A stretch of DNA of 64,000 nucleotides from a virus. Numbering within the stretch: position 1 is the stretch's first letter; each line of letters begins with the position of its first letter. Made by a program: the position numbers and the translations under genes. Below the pieces are notes generated by a model. The model was not told the DNA's origin and did not search any database. It worked only from the letters and a program-made list of their open reading frames with translations. Location of the stretch: positions 186,001 to 250,000 of IMG/VR virus record IMGVR_UViG_3300031857_013798; one strand, given 5' to 3'. This document shows positions 51,832 to 60,221 of this stretch, piece by piece.

Positions 51832-53592
51832 ATGGCAGAACCCAAACAACAAGGCTGGCGCAAATATTTCAAAGTTGCAGACACATCCGGAGTGATGAGT
51901 CCAATTTCTGGACAAAATCAATTTGGATTGTCCAACTACGGCAAAAACGACGGCTCTGATTCGATGATAAATGATTTTACTTTTCGAAACTATGCCAGCA
52001 GATTGCCCGAAGTTTATTCAGGCCATCCCAACAGAGTAGAGCGTTACAATCAGTATGAGAACATGGACATGGACTCAGAGATCAATGCCTGCTTGGATAT
52101 TATTGCTGAGTTTTCCACACAGATCAACGAGTCAAACGCCACCCCGTTTGACATTCAATACAACGAAACACCCACAGACCACGAAGTTGACATCATTAAA
52201 AAACAACTGCAACAGTGGGTCAAGCTGAACAAACTAGATCAGCGCATATTTAAACTGTTCCGTAACACCATCAAGTATGGTGATCAGGTGTTTGTGCGTG
52301 ATCCAGAAACATTTGAAATGTACTGGGTTGACATGACCAAAGTTGCTAGAGTTATTGTGAACGAATCTGAAGGCAAACGTCCTGAACAATATGTGATCCG
52401 TGACATCAACCCCAACTTCCAAAACATGACTGTGGCAGCAAAGACCACCACAGACTACATGACCAATCCTGTGACAGGCAGTGTATCTGGCGCTGCCAAC
52501 TACACCATGCCCAATGGTGGGTCAGGTGGCGGCGTGGGCAACAGTCGCTTTATGACTGCCATGAACGAAACTTGTTTAGATGCCAAGCATGTGATACACA
52601 TGAGCTTGAACGAAGGCCTAGACGTATTTTGGCCGTTTGGACGCAGTGTACTAGAACAGATTTACAAAGTATTCAAGCAAAAAGAACTGCTGGAAGATGC
52701 AATCTTGATTTATCGTGTGAGCCGTGCTCCTGAACGACGAATCTTTAAAATTGACGTAGGCAACATGCCATCACACTTGGCCATGGCGTTTGTGGAACGT
52801 GTTAAAAACGAAATGCATCAACGTAGAATCCCCACGGTATCAGGTGGCGGAGCCAACATGATGGATAGCAGTTACAATCCACTGTCAATCAACGAAGACT
52901 ACTTTTTCCCACAAGGACAAGACGGCCGCGGAAGCTCAGTTGAGACATTGCCAGGCGGTCAAAACCTAGGCGAAATTGACGACTTAAAGTACTTTAACAA
53001 CAAAATGGCCCGTGGTCTGCGTGTGCCATCGAGCTATTTGCCCACTGGTCCTGACGATTCAGACCGTGCTTTTTCAGACGGAAAAGTAGGCACAGCTCTT
53101 ATACAAGAGTACAGATTCAACCAGTATTGTGAGCGTTTGCAAGGGCATATTTCACAAAAATTAGACGACGAATTCAAGATGTTTTTGAAATGGCGTGGGT
53201 TTAACATAGACTCTAGCCTGTTTAATTTGAAGTTTTCACCGCCTCAAAACTTTGCAAGTTATCGTCAAAGCGAACTAGACAACACAAGAATTCAAGCATT
53301 CACAGCCATGGAGCAACTGCCTTACATGTCAAAACGTTTTATGCTACAGCGTTTCTTGGGATTGAGTGAAGACGAAATCAAAGAAAACGAAGAACTCTGG
53401 CGAGAAGAACGTGATAGCCCTGAAATGCAAAATTCAGGCGGTGCTGACTTACGTTCTGTGGGTATCACGCCTGGCGGCATGGAAACTGATATTACCACTG
53501 GCGAAGAAATTGGGCAAATGCAACAGCCTGGCGCAGGCGAAATGGTTGGCCCTGGCGCGGCTGCACCTGGGGCTGCACCTGGCGGAGTATAA
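51832..53592 (+). CDS. gp20: Portal vertex protein gp20-like
   Basis: 586 aa, close to T4 gp20 (524). YNQYENMDMDSEINACLDIIAEF near residues 75-95 and YRVSRAPERRIFKIDVGNMPS with VKNEMHQRRIP near 295-330 are highly conserved in T4-like portals. The C-terminal 60 residues are Gly/Ala/Pro rich (GEMVGPGAAAPGAAPGGV), unlike T4. It forms the dodecameric DNA channel and starts prohead assembly. It leads the head gene cluster. Confidence 0.95.
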   Translation: MAEPKQQGWRKYFKVADTSGVMSPISGQNQFGLSNYGKNDGSDSMINDFTFRNYASRLPEVYSGHPNRVERYNQYENMDMDSEINACLDIIAEFSTQINESNATPFDIQYNETPTDHEVDIIKKQLQQWVKLNKLDQRIFKLFRNTIKYGDQVFVRDPETFEMYWVDMTKVARVIVNESEGKRPEQYVIRDINPNFQNMTVAAKTTTDYMTNPVTGSVSGAANYTMPNGGSGGGVGNSRFMTAMNETCLDAKHVIHMSLNEGLDVFWPFGRSVLEQIYKVFKQKELLEDAILIYRVSRAPERRIFKIDVGNMPSHLAMAFVERVKNEMHQRRIPTVSGGGANMMDSSYNPLSINEDYFFPQGQDGRGSSVETLPGGQNLGEIDDLKYFNNKMARGLRVPSSYLPTGPDDSDRAFSDGKVGTALIQEYRFNQYCERLQGHISQKLDDEFKMFLKWRGFNIDSSLFNLKFSPPQNFASYRQSELDNTRIQAFTAMEQLPYMSKRFMLQRFLGLSEDEIKENEELWREERDSPEMQNSGGADLRSVGITPGGMETDITTGEEIGQMQQPGAGEMVGPGAAAPGAAPGGV

Positions 53593-53595
53593 ATA
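53588..53595 (+). promoter_or_regulatory. Perfect late promoter, predicted start on ATG of 72-aa gene
   Basis: TATAAATA overlaps the TAA of the portal gene. With the T4 geometry (last A at -6) transcription would begin at 53601, the A of the next ATG. Confidence 0.75.
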
Positions 53596-53600
53596 TAATC

Positions 53601-53819
53601 ATGCTGCTACAAGAATTTTTCAAAAAAGATCCTGAGGCCTATCAAGATCTATCGCAAGACAACAGTCAACCGCAACTGGGTGATCTGCGCAAAACTCGTT
53701 TGACTTTGAGACAACTAAACAAGTTGAGAAAAATGAATGACGTCCGTGCATTTGAGTACAAAGAAAAACTCAAACTAGTGCGCCAACAATACTCACCTCC
53801 CCCAGCCCCAATGGCTTAA
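53601..53819 (+). CDS. Small prohead core protein, gp67 position
   Basis: 72 aa. MLLQEFFKKDPEAYQDLSQD and KTRLTLRQLNKLRKMNDVRAFE precede a charged C-terminus ending PPPAPMA. Genes of this size between gp20 and gp21 encode prohead core or assembly proteins in T4-like phages (T4 gp67 and gp68), and the RLTLRQLNKLRKMND segment resembles the cyanophage version, from memory. No Shine-Dalgarno is found; a late promoter is placed to give a leaderless mRNA. Confidence 0.7.
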   Translation: MLLQEFFKKDPEAYQDLSQDNSQPQLGDLRKTRLTLRQLNKLRKMNDVRAFEYKEKLKLVRQQYSPPPAPMA

Positions 53820-53911
53820 TTGGCATTTATCGCCATTTTGACTCCTTAAACAGCAGAGTTTTTGGTTGTTATGTAAATAACAGCACACTTTACCTATAGG
53901 AGTTTTCCCTT
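53820..53911 (+). other. Short intergenic region
   Basis: A weak hairpin TGGC-ATTTATC-GCCA followed by TTTT (about 53821-53839) could stop upstream transcripts. Then TGTAAATA and a strong AGGAG ribosome site for the next gene. Confidence 0.45.
53872..53879 (+). promoter_or_regulatory. Late promoter of acidic core protein gene
   Basis: TGTAAATA; predicted start about 53885, 27-base leader containing TATAGGAG before the ATG at 53912. Confidence 0.55.
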
Positions 53912-54793
53912 ATGAACAAATTTGAACAGTTGATTGAATACGTGATCAACGACGAAGACCAAAAAGCTCGCGAGCTTTTCCATGACATCGTGGTGGCCAA
54001 AAGCCGTGAAATCTACGAAAATCTAATGCAAGAAGAGGCTGATGAAGACCTTGACGAAGCAGAAGTAAACGAAGCTGACGATTCCGACGACGAAGAAACT
54101 GACGACGAAGAACTCGACGAAGGTGCAATGGGCGGCGATGCTAGCGATGATTTAATTGACGAAATTGAAGCTGACGAAGAACAAGACATGAGCATGGAAG
54201 CCGAAGGCGATGATGACATGGGCGATGATGACGAAGGCGGAGATTTTGGCGGCGACGACATGGGCGGTGACGACATGGGCGGTGACGACATGGGCGGCAG
54301 CGATGAGCCAGCAACCAAAGATGACGTTATGAATCTAGAAGACAAACTAGATGAGTTGATGGCCGAGTTTGAAGGCTTGATGGGCGGCGACGACATGGGT
54401 GACATGGGCGACGGCGACGGGTTTGGTCCCGAAGAAGGTGGCGATGCCATTGAAATGGACGACACAGGCGAAATGGAACCAGGCATGATGGAAGCCATCA
54501 GCATGAAAGCAGCCCCAAAGCCAGTTACCGCTGAACAAGGCAACGGCAAAGCAGGTCCTGTAGCATTTAACTCAGGTGCAGCTGGTATGGCCAGCAAGCC
54601 AGTACACACTGGCACCAGCATGGGCGGCGTGCATGACAGTGCCGCATATCGTAATACAGTAAAAGAACTTGGCGTAACTCCCACTCAAGACGCTGGAAAG
54701 AAAGCATTTAAATCTGCTGCTCCTGCGCCTGTAAAGAGTCAAGCCAGTGGTGTAAACACCAAAAGCCCACTACCAAGCGGTCGTAAGGGTTAA
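53912..54793 (+). CDS. Acidic prohead core protein
   Basis: 293 aa. A helical N-terminus MNKFEQLIEYVINDEDQKAR is followed by an extremely acidic region (Asp and Glu runs, residues about 45-130) containing three near-identical GDDMGG repeats, then a basic Ala/Pro/Gly-rich C-terminus ending SGRKG. T4 gp67 and gp68 are acidic scaffold-core proteins encoded in this position, which makes a scaffold-core role likely, although this protein is much longer. The final basic part may contact scaffold or DNA. AGGAG ribosome site. Confidence 0.7.
   Translation: MNKFEQLIEYVINDEDQKARELFHDIVVAKSREIYENLMQEEADEDLDEAEVNEADDSDDEETDDEELDEGAMGGDASDDLIDEIEADEEQDMSMEAEGDDDMGDDDEGGDFGGDDMGGDDMGGDDMGGSDEPATKDDVMNLEDKLDELMAEFEGLMGGDDMGDMGDGDGFGPEEGGDAIEMDDTGEMEPGMMEAISMKAAPKPVTAEQGNGKAGPVAFNSGAAGMASKPVHTGTSMGGVHDSAAYRNTVKELGVTPTQDAGKKAFKSAAPAPVKSQASGVNTKSPLPSGRKG
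54253..54299 (+). repeat. 15-bp tandem repeats encoding GGDDM
   Basis: Three adjacent near-identical 15-base units coding GGDDM, starting GGCGGCGACGACATG. They may expand or contract by slippage. Confidence 0.75.
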
Positions 54794-54797
54794 TTAG

Positions 54798-55436
54798 ATG
54801 TCATCTAAGTACCTAAGAGAAGATCTTACTTTTAGCCAGGCCAACATCCAAGTTTTGGAAGAAGCTGATGTTGGCGGCAAAAAGCATCTCTATCTCAAAG
54901 GCATCTGCATTGAAGGCGACAAGCGCAATGCAAATGAGCGTATCTACCCCCGACACGAAATTATCAAAGCAGTAGAAACTATCAACGAGCAGATCCGTGA
55001 CGGTAACTCCGTTTTAGGTGAAGTGGACCATCCAGATGATTTAAAAATCAATTTAGATCGTGTGTGTCACACAGTTGAAGGCATGTGGATGGACGGACAT
55101 GCCGGTTGCGGCAAGTTGAAAATTCTGCCAACCCCAATGGGTGAATTGATAAAGACTCTGTTGACATCAGGCGTGAAGCTGGGTGTTAGCAGTCGTGGAT
55201 CAGGTAATGTCGATGACAGAACCGGACATGTAAGTGACTTTGAAATAGTCACTATAGATGTGGTTGCCCAACCCAGTGCTCCTAATGCGTATCCTACAGC
55301 AATCTATGAAGGTCTCATGAATATGAGAAACGGTCATAAGATCTTAGAGATGGCTAGAGAGTCTGGTCAGGACGACAAAGTGAAGAAGTATCTCGCAGGT
55401 GAGGTTAAACGCCTTATCCGAGAACTCAAAATCTAA
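54798..55436 (+). CDS. gp21: Prohead core protease gp21-like
   Basis: 212 aa, like T4 gp21. GICIEGDKRNANERIYP near residues 35-50, GEVDHPDDLKI with the catalytic His near 76, and GVSSRGSGNV with the nucleophile Ser near 134 fit the peptidase U9/S80 herpes-protease-like prohead protease. It matures the scaffold and capsid proteins. Start is the first ATG after the acidic core gene; ribosome site AAGGG is within the preceding coding region. Confidence 0.92.
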   Translation: MSSKYLREDLTFSQANIQVLEEADVGGKKHLYLKGICIEGDKRNANERIYPRHEIIKAVETINEQIRDGNSVLGEVDHPDDLKINLDRVCHTVEGMWMDGHAGCGKLKILPTPMGELIKTLLTSGVKLGVSSRGSGNVDDRTGHVSDFEIVTIDVVAQPSAPNAYPTAIYEGLMNMRNGHKILEMARESGQDDKVKKYLAGEVKRLIRELKI

Positions 55437-55448
55437 GGAGAACCAGGC

Positions 55449-56543
55449 ATGTTTGATGCTATTAAACCATTGCTTGACAGCGGATTAATCAACGAAGATG
55501 TTAGTAAAGAACTCAACGAAGCTTGGGAATCTAAACTGACAGAAGCTCGTGAGATTGTGCGTGCAGAACTTCGCGAGGAGTTTGCACAACGCTATGAGCA
55601 TGACAAAACAGTGATGGTAGAAGCCCTAGATAAGATGGTAACAGAAGGTCTCGCAGGAGAATTAGCCAGCATTGCTACTGAAAAGCAAGCATTGGCTGAA
55701 GACCGTGTGAAGTTTCAACACAAGATGAAAGAGTCAGCCACTAAGTTTAACAGCTTCTTGGTTACTAAACTTGCTGAAGAAATTTCTGAACTGCGCAAAG
55801 ACCGTAAGATGCACACAGAAGGAGTTGCAAAACTTGAGAACTTCGTGGTGCATGCATTGGCAAAAGAAATTCAAGAATTTGCTGCTGACAAACGTGACTT
55901 GGTGGAAACCAAAGTGCGTTTAGTTAGTGAAGCACGTAACAAACTTGAAACTTTGAAAGCACGATTTGTTAAAGAAAGTGCCAACAAAATGAGCCAGGCT
56001 GTTAGCAAACATCTTAAGGCTGAATTAAACCAGTTGCAAGAAGACATCAAAGTTGCTCGCGAGAACAATTTTGGTCGTCGTATCTTTGAAGCATATGCTA
56101 CCGAATTTGGTGCTACTCACTTGAATGAGAAAGCCGAAGTTCGTAAGTTGCATAACACAATTGCGCACAAGGACAAGAAATTGTCTGAGGCAATTAAACT
56201 CACCATGAAAGCAAAAGTCCTGGTTGAGAATAAAGAGCGCGAACTGCGTATGATTAAAGAATCTAATGAGCGTGACAGCTCATTGGATGAATTGCTACGT
56301 CCCTTGAACAAGGAAAAGCAAGAAGTCATGCGTAATTTGCTCGAAAGCGTCCAAACTAACCGTTTGAAAAACGCTTTTGAAAAGTATCTACCAGCAGTGT
56401 TGGAAGACCGTTCCGTGAAAGCCCATAAAGTGATCACAGAAAACGTCACCGCAGTTACTGGTGATAAAAATGTTTCGAACCAGCAGACCGCCCAGGAAGA
56501 TCGCAGCAATGTGATTGACTTGAAGCGCCTGGCAGGGCTTTAA
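55449..56543 (+). CDS. gp22: Scaffold prohead core protein gp22-like
   Basis: 364 aa. Almost entirely charged alpha-helix: NEAWESKLTEAREIVRAELR and AKVLVENKERELRMIKES, with heptad spacing, and a C-terminus ending DLKRLAGL. This is the gp22 scaffold of T4-like proheads, which is digested by gp21 after assembly. Good Shine-Dalgarno AAGGAGAA precedes the ATG. Confidence 0.92.
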   Translation: MFDAIKPLLDSGLINEDVSKELNEAWESKLTEAREIVRAELREEFAQRYEHDKTVMVEALDKMVTEGLAGELASIATEKQALAEDRVKFQHKMKESATKFNSFLVTKLAEEISELRKDRKMHTEGVAKLENFVVHALAKEIQEFAADKRDLVETKVRLVSEARNKLETLKARFVKESANKMSQAVSKHLKAELNQLQEDIKVARENNFGRRIFEAYATEFGATHLNEKAEVRKLHNTIAHKDKKLSEAIKLTMKAKVLVENKERELRMIKESNERDSSLDELLRPLNKEKQEVMRNLLESVQTNRLKNAFEKYLPAVLEDRSVKAHKVITENVTAVTGDKNVSNQQTAQEDRSNVIDLKRLAGL

Positions 56544-56562
56544 AATTTTTTAGGAGACTTAA

Positions 56563-57759
56563 ATGTCACAAGATCTATTAGAAAGTCGTTGGGATGAGAC
56601 CAAAGAGGCCCTGTTAGAAGGCCTCCAAGGCACCAAACGCAATAGCATGAAAGTTATTCTTGAGAATACTCGTCGCTATTTGAAAGAGAATGCTTCTTCT
56701 GGAAGTACTGTTTCTGGCAACATCGCCACACTTAACCGTGTGATTCTGCCAGTGATTCGTCGTGTTATGCCTACCGTTATTGCTAACGAGTTGGTTGGCG
56801 TTCAGCCCATGACAGGCCCAGTTGGCCAAATTCACACCTTGCGTGTGCGTTACGCCAACAGCTTGACTGACAACTCAGCTGCCGCTACAAGCGTTACAGC
56901 TGGTCAAGAAGCATTGAGCCCATTCACAATTGCAACTGCTTACTCTACTGTGCCAGCAGGCACAGCTACAGCTACTACCTACACCGGCGGCTCAACAGCC
57001 AGCATGGAAGGTACCGGCGGTAAGCAAATCAGCGTTCAAATCTTGAAACAAGCTGTTGAAGCCAAGACCCGCAAGCTGCAAGCTCGCTGGACTTTTGAAT
57101 CTGCACAAGACGCACAAGCCATGCATGGTATTGACGTTGAAGCAGAAATCATGGCTGCTCTGGCTCAAGAGATTACCGCTGAAATCGACCAAGAGATTCT
57201 TTTGAGCTTGCGCTCATTGGCATCCACTGAGTTCACATACAACCAAGCTACCGTTTCAGGTACAGCTACATTCGTTGGTGACGAACATGCCGCATTGGCA
57301 GTTTTGATCAACCGTGTTGCTAACTTGATCGCCCAACGTACTCGTCGTGGCGCTGGTAACTACGCTGTTGTGAGTTCAGCTGCTCTGACAGTGTTGCAAT
57401 CAGCAACAACTTCAGCTTTTGCTCGTACCACAGAAGGCACCTTCGAAGCACCTACAAACACCAAGTTTGTTGGCACATTAAACGGCGCTATGCGTGTGTT
57501 CGTTGACAGCTATGCCAGCGATACAACTCCAGTTCTGGTTGGCTACAAAGGCTCTTCAGAAGCTGACGCTCCTGCATTCTACTGCCCATACATTCCGTTG
57601 ATGAGCAGTGGTGTTGTGTTGGATCCATCAACCTTTGAACCAGTGGTGTCATTCATGACACGTTATGGTTACATTGAGTTGACCAACACTGCATCGTCAT
57701 TCGGTAACGCCGGTGACTATGTGGGTGAGATCGCAGTATCTAACTTGTCATTCTCCTAA
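56563..57759 (+). CDS. gp23: Major capsid protein gp23-like
   Basis: 398 aa. MSQDLLESRWDETKEALLE and NRVILPVIRRVMPTVIANELVGVQPM near residues 62-90 match gp23 of T4-like phages, including the MPTVIANELVGVQPM motif used for phylogeny. The C-terminus GVVLDPSTFEPVVSFMTRYG and the final segment are typical. Strong TAGGAGA ribosome site. It is followed by a rho-independent terminator, which limits transcription into the downstream cluster. Confidence 0.97.
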   Translation: MSQDLLESRWDETKEALLEGLQGTKRNSMKVILENTRRYLKENASSGSTVSGNIATLNRVILPVIRRVMPTVIANELVGVQPMTGPVGQIHTLRVRYANSLTDNSAAATSVTAGQEALSPFTIATAYSTVPAGTATATTYTGGSTASMEGTGGKQISVQILKQAVEAKTRKLQARWTFESAQDAQAMHGIDVEAEIMAALAQEITAEIDQEILLSLRSLASTEFTYNQATVSGTATFVGDEHAALAVLINRVANLIAQRTRRGAGNYAVVSSAALTVLQSATTSAFARTTEGTFEAPTNTKFVGTLNGAMRVFVDSYASDTTPVLVGYKGSSEADAPAFYCPYIPLMSSGVVLDPSTFEPVVSFMTRYGYIELTNTASSFGNAGDYVGEIAVSNLSFS

Positions 57760-57791
57760 TCAGAGAACCAACCCAGGGATGGGAAGGAACG

Positions 57792-57817
57792 AAAAAGCAC
57801 CCGAGGGGTGCTTTTTT
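57792..57817 (+). terminator. Rho-independent terminator after gp23
   Basis: AAAAAGCACC-CGAG(G)-GGTGCTTTTT, with a 10-bp stem and T tail. A clear terminator. Confidence 0.93.
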
Positions 57818-57824
57818 GTCCTCT

Positions 57825-57832
57825 GATAAATA
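57825..57832 (+). promoter_or_regulatory. Late promoter of 88-aa gene
   Basis: GATAAATA ends four bases before the ATG at 57837, so the predicted start lies on the start codon itself; no Shine-Dalgarno is possible in that transcript. Confidence 0.6.
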
Positions 57833-57836
57833 ATTC

Positions 57837-58103
57837 ATGGCTAATCGAATTCCGCTGGTTGTCAACTCAGCGAGCAGTCAAATTGAAGAAATAGCAGTTG
57901 GTGACAATCTTAATTTAAGTAATAACGACATTATAAATGTAGGCAATGTCAGTGCGGTTGGCAAAACTACTTCCAGTACTATGCAGTTATTAGGATTGGT
58001 AGCTGATCCTGCAGGTGTAGCAGGCTTGATTTACTACAACATTAACACAGGTAAATTTCGTGGATATAATGGCGTAGTTGGCGCCTGGCAAGATCTAAAT
58101 TAA
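57837..58103 (+). CDS. Small structural protein with fibre-type N-terminus
   Basis: 88 aa. The first 40 residues (MANRIPLVVNSASSQIEEIA, then NLSNNDIINVG) are close to the N-terminus of the fibre protein at 63099 (MANKIPLVVNTGSAQIQELA). The C-terminal 45 residues, with LIYYNINTGKFRGYNGVVG, resemble the WDTTN-type modules of other fibres. It may be a virion-surface adaptor beside the capsid gene, or a truncated fibre. Position and late promoter support expression with structural genes. Confidence 0.75.
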   Translation: MANRIPLVVNSASSQIEEIAVGDNLNLSNNDIINVGNVSAVGKTTSSTMQLLGLVADPAGVAGLIYYNINTGKFRGYNGVVGAWQDLN

Positions 58104-59251
58104 ACTTTCATCCACCCTAGATATTGGCTGACTTTTTTGGTAACTGCTGTCCAGTCATCAAAGTTTTCTTGTCTAAAAAGTCTAGCAGTTGAATACCAAG
58201 GACTAGAATCTTGATTCAACAACCAACGCCAGTCTGTGCTGAATTTTTGTAGCATTATCCATGTGGGCCGACCTAATGCGCCACTCAAGTGTGACACAGC
58301 AGTGTCTACGCCAATAACAACGTCCATGGCCATAATTAATGCCGCAGTGTCTACAAAACTTTTAACGCTGCCAGGATAGGCCTGCACTCCTGCTTCAAGC
58401 AAGGCTGCTTCTTCTTCTTCAGGATCGGCGTCAACTTGCAAATTGATCCATTCGTATTGAGGATTAGATTTGATCATGTCCAGCATTACAGGGAACGGCA
58501 CACTCTTGTGTTGATTAAGCCAAGAATCTCTGCGCCCACTCCAACAAAAACCCACACGCATGCGGGTTTTAGGACCCAGTATCTGCAACCACTCTTGCTG
58601 ACGGCCTTGATCTACGTTGAGATAGTTCACTGGCCTGGGCAAATTTTCCAACGTTACTCCAAGTATGCCAGGGATGCTCATGATAGGAATCCAATAATCA
58701 AACTCACCCATGTCGTCAGTGTATGTTCCCAACTGCTGAATGACGTCGCTAGATTGCAACAAAGGAATCAATCCGTCGGTAACCTGAAGCTTGATTTTTG
58801 CTCCAGCCACATGCAAGTTGTACAAGAATCTGCAAAACTGAATGTTGTCTCCGTGGCCTTGTTCGCCTACCACAAGAATAGTTTTGTCTTTGAGATCTTC
58901 GCCACGCCAGCGAGGCTGTTGGTGTTTGGGTTCAGTGCCAGCAAGATGTTCGTATTGCCATCTGGCTTCATAAGCTGGCCATCCATTGGTGTAGTCGCCC
59001 ATCAACAACAGTGCCACTGCCAAATTGAATCTAGCAGTTACGTTATTTGGATCCAAGAGAACAGCATGTTGCAAGAACGGTATGGCTCGTTGAGGATGTC
59101 CAATTTCTCGCATGACATTGCCGTAGTTGTTGAATGCCGCTGCTGAATCCATGTCTTTGGCAAATGCCAATGCATAACATTGCAGGGCTTCACCGTATTG
59201 TCGGTCAGCTCGATGTTGGTTGCCTTGTGAAATTAAAAAATCAGTTTCCAT
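58100..59251 (-). CDS. TPR-fused GT-B-like glycosyltransferase
   Basis: 383 aa. Two to three TPR units lie at about 1-100 (QGNQHRADRQYGEALQCYALA, FNNYGNVMREIGHPQRAIPF, FNLAVALLLMGDYTNGWP). The C-terminal half matches the GT-B catalytic fold of TPR/heptosyltransferase-like proteins: KTILVVGEQGHGDNIQF near 125, MRVGFCWSGRRDSW near 235 and the GVDTAVSHLSGALGRPTWIM region near 315. It is the only minus-strand gene in this block, between the capsid-adjacent gene and the next structural gene, converging on the former. Protein or glycan glycosylation of the virion is a guess from position. Predicted leaderless by its promoter. Confidence 0.8.
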   Translation of the reverse strand: METDFLISQGNQHRADRQYGEALQCYALAFAKDMDSAAAFNNYGNVMREIGHPQRAIPFLQHAVLLDPNNVTARFNLAVALLLMGDYTNGWPAYEARWQYEHLAGTEPKHQQPRWRGEDLKDKTILVVGEQGHGDNIQFCRFLYNLHVAGAKIKLQVTDGLIPLLQSSDVIQQLGTYTDDMGEFDYWIPIMSIPGILGVTLENLPRPVNYLNVDQGRQQEWLQILGPKTRMRVGFCWSGRRDSWLNQHKSVPFPVMLDMIKSNPQYEWINLQVDADPEEEEAALLEAGVQAYPGSVKSFVDTAALIMAMDVVIGVDTAVSHLSGALGRPTWIMLQKFSTDWRWLLNQDSSPWYSTARLFRQENFDDWTAVTKKVSQYLGWMKV

Positions 59252-59256
59252 GGTAC

Positions 59257-59264
59257 TATTTAAT
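59257..59264 (-). promoter_or_regulatory. Late-type promoter of TPR glycosyltransferase
   Basis: ATTAAATA on the minus strand; its last A lies six bases before the ATG at 59251, so the predicted start is the A of the start codon. The first bases differ from consensus. Confidence 0.4.
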
Positions 59265-59291
59265 GGCTATATGACTACATTCTAACATTTC

Positions 59292-59299
59292 CATAAATA
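59292..59299 (+). promoter_or_regulatory. Late promoter of 261-aa structural gene
   Basis: CATAAATA; predicted start about 59305 gives an 83-base leader with a GCGG/CCGC hairpin and a strong AAGGAGAA site before the ATG at 59388. Confidence 0.65.
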
Positions 59300-59387
59300 C
59301 TTGTCAACACAATACGGTGTTTTATGCGGTTTAACCCGCCGCGTAGCGACTAGAACTCGCATCGGACTTCTGTAAGGAGAAACAAAA

Positions 59388-60173
59388 ATGGGACGTCCTC
59401 TTAAAATACAAAAAACAAGCACTGGTTCAGGCAACGGCGGCGCAGCCGTTAGCGTTGACATTGGCTTTCCAAATTTTGGATCATTAACTGCCCCTGTGAC
59501 CAACACAGGCGACACACTCAGTGCTACTGAATATCTTGGCGTGGTGGGTGGTGCAGCCCCCACTGATACGCCTTCGGCAACCAATCCTAGAATTGACGTA
59601 ATTGTGAACATTGCAGCCCCTGACGGCAGCGGTATTGGCGTTGCTAATGGATATATTATCCGTCAAAAAGGTTCACACAAATACCTAGTTGGTGATGCCA
59701 ATGGCGTTAACGACGGCAGTTTTGTAGTTGGGCAAGCATATCAAATTAGTGTTGTTGGAACAACAACTAACTGGACCGCAGCCGGTGCTCCTAGTAACTT
59801 TGGATTAGGCACAATTTTCACAGCAACTTCTGTTGGTGGATCTGGCAACGGCGCAGCATTCTCAGTGGGTGTTTGTGTACTGGCCGATGACACTACTCCA
59901 GCAGCTGGATTGATGGCTATCACATTTACAGTTACTGATTCTACTGCTACTACTATCTCCAAATTGACCAACAAGTTCTTGTTGGATTGGACTGGCGGCG
60001 CAAACTATGACCCTGCCAGCGTTGTGGCTGACAAGCGTTATGCAACCAACTTCTTTACAGACGAAGGTACAGTTATCAAATCAGGTACCACTGGTGCAGC
60101 AAACTCAGGCACAGTACAAAGCGGACAACAAAATCTGCTTGACTTGGCCATTGTTGACAACGTTACTTCTTAA
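59388..60173 (+). CDS. Virion structural (possible head decoration) protein
   Basis: 261 aa. MGRPLKIQKTSTGSGNGGAA is followed by beta-rich repeats of Gly/Ala/Thr and a segment GYIIRQKGSHKYLVGDANG near 85-105, which recalls abundant structural proteins of T4-like cyanophages starting MGRPL (from memory). No membrane segment. The strong Shine-Dalgarno and own promoter indicate high late expression. A capsid-surface or tail decoration role is inferred. Confidence 0.65.
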   Translation: MGRPLKIQKTSTGSGNGGAAVSVDIGFPNFGSLTAPVTNTGDTLSATEYLGVVGGAAPTDTPSATNPRIDVIVNIAAPDGSGIGVANGYIIRQKGSHKYLVGDANGVNDGSFVVGQAYQISVVGTTTNWTAAGAPSNFGLGTIFTATSVGGSGNGAAFSVGVCVLADDTTPAAGLMAITFTVTDSTATTISKLTNKFLLDWTGGANYDPASVVADKRYATNFFTDEGTVIKSGTTGAANSGTVQSGQQNLLDLAIVDNVTS

Positions 60174-60189
60174 TTGATTTAACCCCTGG

Positions 60190-60221
60190 ATCCTCCTAGA
60201 TAACTACTAGGAGGATTTTTT
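60190..60221 (+). terminator. Terminator hairpin that contains the next gene's ribosome site
   Basis: ATCCTCCTAG-ATAACTA-CTAGGAGGAT followed by TTTTT. The 3' arm carries AGGAGG, the Shine-Dalgarno for the ATG at 60222, so the hairpin both ends transcription and, in read-through RNA, would hide the ribosome site. Confidence 0.9.

Noticed and set aside
54013-54684. Open minus-strand frame of 223 codons, very rich in Ser and Pro
   Set aside because: It lies wholly opposite the acidic core-protein gene; its composition is the complement of Asp/Glu/Gly codons, with no start signal or promoter.
59282-59611. Minus-strand frame of 109 codons at the start of the 261-aa gene
   Set aside because: Antisense to the well-supported structural gene and its leader; no ribosome site or conserved pattern.
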